Origin: Siphonodentalium dalli
Taxonomy: Eukaryota; Mollusca; Scaphopoda; Gadilida; Siphonodentaliidae
DNA length: 64,000 bases
Assembly: GCA_032622095.1 (NCBI GenBank)
Contig: CP136062.1
Span: 165,730,090 to 165,794,089 of the forward strand
Direction of reading: 5' to 3'
Made by a program: the position numbers and the translations under genes. The notes under the pieces are model-generated. The model was not told the DNA's origin and ran no database searches. It saw nothing but the letters and a program-made list of their open reading frames with translations. The stretch's first letter is position 1; each line of letters begins with the position of its first letter. This document shows, in pieces, positions 56,696 to 64,000 of the stretch.

Positions 56696-58577
56696 AATCT
56701 GATTTATTTGGGGGCGCAAAGAAACGGAACAATAACGCAATTTTCTCTGCTCTATTTTATCTTCAATCGTGTGATATAATTATGTGTAAAATAAACTGTT
56801 GAAGTTGTAATAGCGATGAAATGATAATGTGACATTTTCTAGAAGCATAAATATATAAGCAGTCTCGCGAAATGACCAGAAATCGTTTCTTTTGACATAT
56901 ACCCCATCAAACCTTTCAAAATGCACTCTTATAGAACAGTATGAGATATATACATAGAGTAATAGGTGTCTCTGGTTGGAGAATTTTGTACTGAACAATA
57001 TCGAGGGCCTTTTATATATTTTTAGGCTAAAACATTGTCACATCATCCAATTATTTCCATGATTATGAAAAAGAAACAAGTTTGTTTTCCTATATGGAAA
57101 AAAATGGTATAACTCAGAATTCTCACCTCTGATTTTAAGAGACTTTTCTTGACGAATCCATGATATTATGGCCTAAAGAATTTTCAAAAAAAACCAACGC
57201 CTAAACCCACTGTGTATATACGACACCGGAAATTATGCAGGAAAATTTCATTTGTTTACATAATATACCGAATATCCGTGATTGTTAAAATCCAGGACAC
57301 ATCAGGAAGATACAATTCCTCTGAATAATAGTAAAAAAATACCATACTTCTAAAATATACTATCTATACATTCTGGATATAAAGTACGTCCTCAGAAATC
57401 ACGATTATTAGGTTAAATTATACGGATCGTCTGCAACTTGGTCTGATAAACACCGATTTTCTCATATCTAAAACGTTTTATGTTTACATATTGATATTCC
57501 AATGGCGTAAGAAAGGTCCATAATGAATTACATAGCACCAAACATGAGTTTTTCGGTTGTTTGTTAATATTATTGGCGAAAGACATAATTATTTTGTGTG
57601 TGGTGAATTGCAGGAGCACTCTCGTGCAAATTGCAATGTTTTGTTAGTGTGCGGCATATTTCAAGCCCAAAGCAATATCACTTTTTAGCTTTAAAATCAC
57701 ATCAGAGGGGGCTATCTATCAGAACTCTAGTTGGCATGATAAATTTGAAGGTCCTCTTTGAAATTTAACACGAACTATCATATTTGGCGATGGTTATGGT
57801 ACATAATTACCCGAAACGTCAAACATTGAAATGAGCATTAATGATTATACACCTCCCATTTACTAAATTAATGTTTTTACATTAGTATTTTTGTTTGGTT
57901 TTTTGTTTGTTGGTATTTTAAGATAAAAATAAAAACAGTTATCAAACAAATATGTACACGAATTAAGTTCAGCTGGTGTTTTTCTTGGTTGATGCGCATG
58001 ACGTTAGCTTTCACCTGGTATAGCCTGAAATTGATGTCAGATGATCATAATGTTGTCATCACCATTATATTAAAGATATTCTCTTCGGCATACCGGAAAA
58101 TAGCGATATCTTGAATAGGCGATTATTCGAGACAGTACAATCATTCATCATATCCACAGACCGATTATAGTAATCATTATTCCCATGGATGTGGGACTCC
58201 GTCCACTGCCATGGCCACAACTACAACCTGCATGTTTTGATTGGGAGGCTGTGCCCCTATGTACACATGTGTCTGGCAAATCGCATGGGACACCGTCCCC
58301 CATACAAATTACAAATAACAAAACAAAACTCTCTTAAAAAATTCAGTCCCGCAACACCATCGATTTAAATTTATCAGCAGCTGAATGCCAGGGCAGTGGA
58401 GCCTCACTAAGTTTGGTAACTTGTGCTCCGATCCCCTGTGCATGCACCCACAACAGTATTTATAAATTCTGGATTGTGTCCAAAGCGCGCACATTCTGTT
58501 GATCAGTCAAGCATGACAAATACATATGTGCAATATTTATAATTTATAAATTTATAATTTCAATGTGTATATTCCAG
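56696..58577. other. Intron 9: LINE 3' UTR trace, otherwise no feature
   Basis: ACTTGTGCTCCGATCCC at about 58422 matches the 3' UTR of the LINE at 37063, so 58290-58480 may be a LINE tail. The rest is AT-rich with no exon signal. Confidence 0.5.
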
Positions 58578-58679
58578 TTCGCTACCATGGCAACGGATGC
58601 CCTTGCTGACGTGAATAGTGTTGAAACTCTGGATCCTGAGATGATTATGAGCGCTGCTGTACCAGCTGTTCCGGGCCAA
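58578..58679 (+). CDS. RGM-like gene, exon 10
   Basis: Residues 426-459, phase 0 at both ends. The acceptor is GTGTATATTCCAG and the donor CAA|GTATGT. FATMATDALADVNSVETLD fits the FTVAAQAALEDARAF helix that follows the last cysteines in vertebrate RGMs. The end (SAAVPAVPGQ) is small and Pro/Ala-rich, like the region ahead of a GPI-attachment site. If the donor is not used, the frame stays open for a short hydrophobic tail (next entry). Confidence 0.82.
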
Positions 58680-58745
58680 GTATGTTCCCTCCTTGCCATA
58701 TATATCCTGGCGTTGGTTGGATATACTCATATTAAGATAAACTAA
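58680..58745 (+). other. Possible alternative C-terminus by intron-10 retention
   Basis: Reading through the exon-10 donor adds VCSLLAIYILALVGYTHIKI-N and then a stop. The hydrophobic stretch, preceded by small residues, resembles a GPI signal or a membrane anchor. No polyadenylation signal is seen close by, and exon 11 offers a good splice alternative. Confidence 0.3.
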
Positions 58746-58799
58746 AGTAGGCAACTCTGTGATGTTGAGGATTATGACACCTATCAGAAAAAATAGATG

Positions 58800-59880
58800 C
58801 CGGATTGAACAGGACAACCCCCGCGTAGTCTCGGTAGACTCACTGGATTATATTCGCATTTCCCACAAAAAAGAAGTGTAGTTCTTCATAGGTACGCTTA
58901 TTTCCCCCAAGGGGGATATATAATACGCGAACCTTCGCTAACCCTGTGTCAAGAAATTTCACATGGGCATCATGCATGGAGCAAATGTTAGCCCGAAATT
59001 AATATTACTTTTCTTTGTTATCATATGGAATCGTATTAACCCAGCCCCGAATCGCATAATTCCAGCCCAAATATATTAACAGTGTGTCGGGACTAAAAAC
59101 CGCCCGGTACTGCTAGGATCCGAATTAGCCCAGACCGGCCGCATGGTGTTTAGCCGGGATTTTAGAGACCAGAACAGTGTGGGATTTCATGAAAACCCCT
59201 ACACGCAATGTTTGGGTCCGCGGCCACGCAGAAATGTGGCAATATAAACCCCTACTTTCCATAATTTCAATATTGTATCTGCATAAAAAAATTGACATTA
59301 CTTGCATACTGGACCCCCATGTCGCCATCGTACCGCTAAGAACTCCACACATATATGTAGCGGAACTACCATCGACTATATTCGCATGGAAACAATTGGG
59401 CATCTCCCACCAAAGCCATGGCAGGCAATTAACACTCGAAATGGCGACATTTGTCGCGATGAAGCTAACAAGCCAGGACCGTCCATGGGCCGTCTGGGGT
59501 GATTTTAGTGGCCAAAAACATTGGGATGGGTTCACATGAAAACCCACCCACGCACGGATCCCCCATCCGTACGTGGGTGGGTTTTCATGTGAACCCATCC
59601 CAATACGACCGCGCATAATGTCGCTATTAACCCCTAACTTTCCAGAATTTCAATATTATCGCAATCGCACCAGGAAGAACTCCACATATGTCAGTATAGC
59701 GGAACTAACGTCGACTATAGATTCGCGAAGTAATAAGGAATATTGTCCAACATATCCTGCCAATTAACGTTCGATATGGAATGTCGCCGATTATGTTAGC
59801 CGCCAATGAAGCGAACAGCCCGAACCGCCCGCGTGGCGTCTAATTCGGATGATTTTAGTGGCTATGCAGCATAGTGCTTG
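58800..59880. repeat. Three diverged ~350-bp tandem copies with a perfect-looking palindrome
   Basis: Copies at about 58830-59165, 59165-59515 and 59600-59870 each end in a GGTGATTTTAGTGGC-like or GGGATTTTAGAG block preceded by a CCGxCC motif. Between the last two, arms ATTGGGATGGGTTCACATGA...CCCACCCACG and the complement form a ~40-bp palindrome at 59526-59608. Open frames on both strands here are due to this symmetry. Confidence 0.65.
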
Positions 59881-62377
59881 TGTCTCACGAAAAATCATGC
59901 ACACCATGCGGAAGTTAATTTTAATGTACACTCAGCCTTGTAGGGACATGACATAAAATGGGTTGGTGTGGGCACTTATGGCGCACGGGGATACTGTCGT
60001 ATTTATAAATTTGCCAAAGTTTGGTAAAATACACAATTCATGCCGTTTCGAAGATGTTTATAAAATACTCAATTTCACAAATCCTTCCATTTTGTATATC
60101 CATTTTGTAGAATACGAAATTCTGATTACAGAGCAGCAAACATTTTCCAATACGCTGAGTATTTTTCGAGTTGTGTGCTCCAAAATTGGGAGTTTGTCTA
60201 ATTGCTGAGACTCAATTTCTAAGCATTAGCTAAAATCCATATTTTATGGTCTAGTATTAAAAAAAGGATATCTTGCTGTTGTATTCATTTCCTAACTAGA
60301 TTGTGCACACACATGATTACTTTATGCATCTATGATTGAGAAGACCAAAATGTTCTTAAACAAAATGAGTATTTCATTGTATAGCCAAATTTGCCTTGTG
60401 ACACAACTGGTATGATGTAATACCATATTTGAAGTCATACAACTCAATACATTGATATTCATATGTCCTGTATTTCTAAAAACCTCTTACGTATAATTGG
60501 TTAAATACACTGTGTTGGAATTGCTAAACACATTAGTGCCAACAAAAAACCAATAGCCCTATGAATCATTAGTATTGGATATTTTCCAAAAAATGCCATG
60601 TTCGACTGTTTTGGATGTTTTTCCATTTTAAAAGGTATATTTGTGCGCAAATAGTAAACAACAATGAACACAATTAGTGATTAATGTGTATATTCATTTG
60701 AACATTCCTCCTAAAACACTTATGTTGGAAAAAATAGGATTACATCGATTAAGCCAATAAACAGTTACTGGATTGCACATTATTTTTCAAGAAACTGACT
60801 GCAAATTTGAACGTTGATAATGGGGTAGGTGTAATCACAAAATGCTATAATCTTGTCACCACATTATAGTCATTGCAGACAAAAGTTGCTTTATTCCAGT
60901 TTGTGTAGATTATTGTTTCATTACAAAAAATTAGGACTTTAGTGGAGGTATATTTATAACTTTATGGGCATGTTATATAGAACAATCCCGAAATAATAAT
61001 TCGTCATCGAGTGGCAACACAAAGGATCGTCGCTCTGAATATAAACATCAGTAAACTCTATATGAAAGAATGTGTGTAGGAGCTAGTGATAGTAAAGTTT
61101 TATATATCAAGATCCATGCTTTCTGAGATTTTGTGAATATGGTTTCCCCTACCCCATTTTCCGATATTCAAATTTGGAGTCAGTTTCCAGAAACATGTGT
61201 GAAATTCAGTGACATTCATTGACATATCCAATGTAACGCTATTATTTCAACACTAAGAGTTTTAGCGTAAACGAACATTGCTTTTACTATTTGTAAAGGA
61301 TATACACAAAAACCTTTAAAAAAACGCCCCAAAATCGCATTTTTAGAAAAAAAGTGAATACTGAGGATTCATTGGGCCATAAGTTTATTTTCTACACAAT
61401 GTTTTTGGAAATTCCTTCACAGTGTGTTTAACCCTGTATGCTTAAGTTATGAGAAATACAGGGAATATGGATTTATATTTATTGAGTTGTATGACCTCAA
61501 ATATGCTATTTCAACATCTAAATATTTTCTATATTCAGTCCAAATTTTTGTCTTAAATTGCTATCAATTAGAAATATACCAATATATTATAGATAGTGTC
61601 AGGTTGGTCAGGGTTTGTTAGAAATTTCCAACAGTTGGTTACCTATTTGGACCCCTCTGGACGTCGGCCATTTTGAATCGGATGTGTTTGGTGAATATAC
61701 GGGGTGTCTTACATCATACACCACTCTTTGTTCGACCTAAATCGGTAAAGGGTCGAGAACTGGCATGGGTTCCTATTTGAATCCCTCTGGGCGGCGGCCA
61801 TGTTGCATTGGGGTGGGGTGTGTGTGTTTGTGGAAATGGAGTCTTGCGGTCATCCTACAACAGTAACAACGCCCTTTATTTGAGTGAAATATTAAAATGT
61901 TCAAATAAGGAATAGAAGTCACATTTAAAAAAAAATGTCATATACGTTGAGTAAAAGCTGAAAACGGCGGTCATTTCGTAAAAGCGGTAGCCATTTTGAA
62001 TATGTCGACCATTGCGATTGGTTTGTCAGAAGAAAAAAAATCAGTCTTCATAATTGACATAGTACACTGGCCATTCGCGTATATTTTGGTAACCTTCCGT
62101 GATATGCTCATTATCTTGCCAAACAATCGCGTATATTTTGTTCGAATACAACGAGCGGTTTAGAGATATATTCACTATATTTTCGACACCGACCACGTTT
62201 TCTTTGCAAATCAACGATTCACACCAAAAATCTCAAATTACGAACCACACAAAAAAATCACACACAAATGATCGATATCAAGTGGAACAGCCCCTGTGTG
62301 CTTTGGTTTCTGCTGACCAGTTTTATTACTGCTTAAACAGGCTTAAATGTTAAAAAAACAATGTGCATATCACTGAA
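59881..62377. other. Intron 10: a diverged direct repeat only
   Basis: At 61625-61820, a ~115-bp unit is present twice (CCTATTTGGACCCCTCTGGA / CCTATTTGAATCCCTCTGGG, each followed by CGGCCATnTTG). No coding exon seen. Confidence 0.5.
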
Positions 62378-63495
62378 TGTGAACTATTAGTCGGGATTTT
62401 TTTTACCCTGTGCCAATGCATTCTCTTATATATGCGAGTCGACCATAGGTCGCTTCGCATATATAAGAGAATGCATTGGCCTAACAATTTATCATTTTTT
62501 TAAAATAAATGTTTCTTAAAATTTTTAGGACATAAAATAAAAAACATCCATTAGGCCAAAAAAAATAAAGGTTTTGGTTCTCAGGCACCGCCGCATTGAA
62601 TAAAAAGGGCCGCATTAGGCCTTTTTATTGCAATGCCTGATGTATGTTATGACAAAAAAACTTGCGAAAAAAAATATTTGGAAAAACAAAAAAAATTAAA
62701 TTTTTTTTTTATTTTATCAATATGTCCATAGATATGTGTTGAATATTAGTGTGCATTGAGCTCTAACATGTAATGTTTAACATGTTAAAAAGTGACTTGC
62801 AGGCTTACAACATGAAGTAGATGACTACAATTAAGAAAATGATTAGCTGATCCTCATGCTCTTCTTACAGTTAGTCATTGTGAACAACTTACACTAATTG
62901 TAACTTTATACAATTGAAAGGCACAGGACTAAATTCAGGATCACATATTAGAATGGGGAGGTATCAGTTTTTAGACAACAATAACAGTAGTTAATGTCAG
63001 GGGCATTATATATTGTTAGGTAATCCCAGTCATACACTAGTAGTACAATGTCATTTTTATATAAGACTAAATGAGTTTATATGCATAACAGTTCCCTCTA
63101 CCTTTCTGGTTATTACTAGACAGAGGAAGGTATCTTTGTCTATGCTTACTATGCGCAGAAAAAAATAAAAAATAAAAATAAAACCCTCCCTCCCTCATTG
63201 ATTTGAAAAAAAAATTGCCCGAGAACCAAAACACTTTTTTTTTTTGGCCTTACCCTGCAGGGAGCCCCACACATATATAGAAGCATATAGAAGAGTGTCG
63301 TGTGTTCATGTTTGTCTGGGGCTCTGTATGGGTGAAATTATAAAATTGTTAAAGAATACAAGAAAAATTGTTATGTCAAATACATTCTCTTATATATGCG
63401 AGGCGACCTATGTCGACTCGCATATATAAGAGAATGCATTGGCACAGGGTAAAACAAATCCCGACTTACGACTGGATTTGATATGGCGGGTCACA
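62378..63495. mobile_element. TA-flanked hairpin MITE, copy iii, enlarged by a nested MITE
   Basis: The right end GATATGGCGGGTCACA is followed by TA (63496-63497). The left end appears shortened (TGTGAAC then TCGGGATTTTTTTTACCC). Hairpin cassettes at about 62411-62481 and 63377-63443. A 696-bp element is inserted in the middle. Its right end is 34 nt before exon 11. Confidence 0.82.
62554..63249. mobile_element. Harbinger-like MITE nested in the TA MITE
   Basis: GGCCAAAAAAAATAAAGG...TTTTGGTTCTC at the left and its near complement at the right, with TTA on both sides (62551-62553 and 63250-63252). The uninterrupted sequence CATCCATTACCCTGCAGGG in copy i (about 41558) shows the empty site, so the 3-bp duplication is directly supported. 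No coding. Confidence 0.88.
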
Positions 63496-63529
63496 TATAC
63501 TGATCTTGGTGATATATATCCTATTGTAG

Positions 63530-63604
63530 CCTGTAGCACCGCCGACGTATGCACAACTGCAGGCTCAGCTAGCTCAAAGTAGACTCGATATGGCAGCATG
63601 TGAG
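63530..63604 (+). CDS. RGM-like gene, exon 11 (last one in the window)
   Basis: Residues 460-484, phase 0 at both ends. The acceptor is ATATATCCTATTGTAG and the donor GAG|GTGAGT. PVAPPTYAQLQAQLAQSRLD then MAACE (Cys 483). There is no family match for this tail; support comes from the splice sites and matching phase. Further exons must lie beyond 64000. Confidence 0.65.
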
Positions 63605-63871
63605 GTGAGTAGAAGTATATATGGAATCACGTGCTTGATATGCAATCAATTCATCGTGTACGGTATAAATAAATATTGATACAATTTATTGACGAACCAA
63701 ATAAGAAACATTTTGTCATCAATAAAATACATATAGCTAGACATGCCATGTTCACATGTAATTGTTTATTAATTGTTTATTGAACCCAAACTTTAGTTCT
63801 ACAACATTACTGTGTTACAATTACCACAAAATTACAAACTGCCCCGGTAGCGGAACCAACTAAGCTATTTG

Positions 63872-63903
<32 letters not shown>

Positions 63904-64000
63904 GCATCGCTGCCATCGTTGTTATCATTATCACCCTCATCACCATCGTCGTCATTGTCATCATCGAAGTCGTCGTCGTAGTCATCATCTTCGTCATCAT
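63605..64000. repeat. Intron 11 start and (ATC)n microsatellite reaching the window end
   Basis: AT-rich until about 63865, then TCATCATCATCATC units with interruptions to 64000. The real extent of the tract is unknown because it is cut by the window. Confidence 0.85.

Larger units (their letters stand above)
5945..63604 (+). other. Gene span: RGM (repulsive guidance molecule)-family gene, 11 coding exons visible, 3' end outside window
   Basis: Joining the eleven exons listed below gives 1452 coding nt (484 codons) with no stop. Successive junction phases are 1, 2, 1, 2, 0, 0, 1, 1, 0, 0, and every intron starts GT and ends AG. Domain order: signal peptide (1-about 22), six-Cys module 1 (Cys 25, 36, 77, 89, 97, 123), six-Cys module 2 (Cys 135, 146, 174, 183, 190, 210), RGM_C region with GDPH at 226-229, basic site KRRKR at 388-392, and Cys 402 and 414. 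In vertebrates RGMs are GPI-anchored BMP co-receptors and neogenin ligands, self-cleaved at Asp-Pro and cut again by a convertase. A GPI signal is not yet seen and could lie in a downstream exon. At over 57 kb the gene is large because of repeats in its introns. Confidence 0.85.

Noticed and set aside
1-64000. tRNA, rRNA or snRNA genes
   Set aside because: No cloverleaf, rRNA core or snRNA signature was recognised by eye; a covariance-model scan was not possible.

Overview
The window is eukaryotic nuclear DNA from an animal, most likely a marine invertebrate and possibly a mollusc. It has spliced coding exons with GT/AG borders, long AT-rich introns, LINE fragments, an LTR retrotransposon, many foldback/MITE elements, minisatellites and (ATC)n tracts. 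One LINE tail (about 30885-30945) resembles 3' ends I associate with molluscan retroposons. That is recollection, so the species assignment is weak.

One host gene can be reconstructed. It runs on the + strand from a TATA box at 5945 through at least 11 coding exons to 63604, and continues past the window. All ten internal splice junctions are GT/AG and all reading phases fit, giving 484 codons without a stop. The product is a secreted or membrane-anchored protein of the repulsive guidance molecule (RGM/hemojuvelin) family. It has a signal peptide (exon 1), two six-cysteine RGM_N-like modules in tandem (exons 2+3 and 4+5), then an RGM_C/partial VWD region. That region carries the GDPH self-cleavage motif (exon 6), the conserved core (exons 7-8), a basic KRRKR proprotein-convertase site and the C-terminal cysteine pair (exon 9), and a variable tail (exons 10-11). 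Known RGMs have one N-terminal module, so the duplicated module is the most interesting protein-level observation.

Layout: 1-5940 is upstream DNA with a dead LINE (711-3590). Intron 1 (6083-14034) holds dispersed repeats and a 2.7-kb foldback element. Intron 2 (14219-21914) holds foldbacks, a LINE 3' end and a TTAA-flanked element. Intron 3 (22061-29305) holds an (ATC)n tract and a large inverted-repeat region with a dead C2H2 zinc-finger exon. Intron 4 (29448-37236) holds LINE fragments and a TTAA MITE. Intron 5 (37349-51340) begins with a 1.3-kb minisatellite built on the exon-5 splice donor and contains a young, internally deleted Ty3/Gypsy-like element (43334-50965, minus strand) carrying a nested MITE. 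Introns 6-10 hold hairpin-rich TA- and TTAA-flanked MITEs, minisatellites at the exon-8 and exon-9 donors, and (ATC)n after exon 11.

The most unusual non-coding pattern is at splice sites. Tandem arrays begin at the donors of exons 5, 8 and 9, two of them repeating the donor itself. Two copies of one MITE family end 17 and 34 nt before the acceptors of exons 7 and 11. A near-perfect 67-nt hairpin cassette occurs about eleven times in the last 30 kb, inside two otherwise different MITE families. No rRNA, tRNA, CRISPR array or prokaryotic operon was seen.
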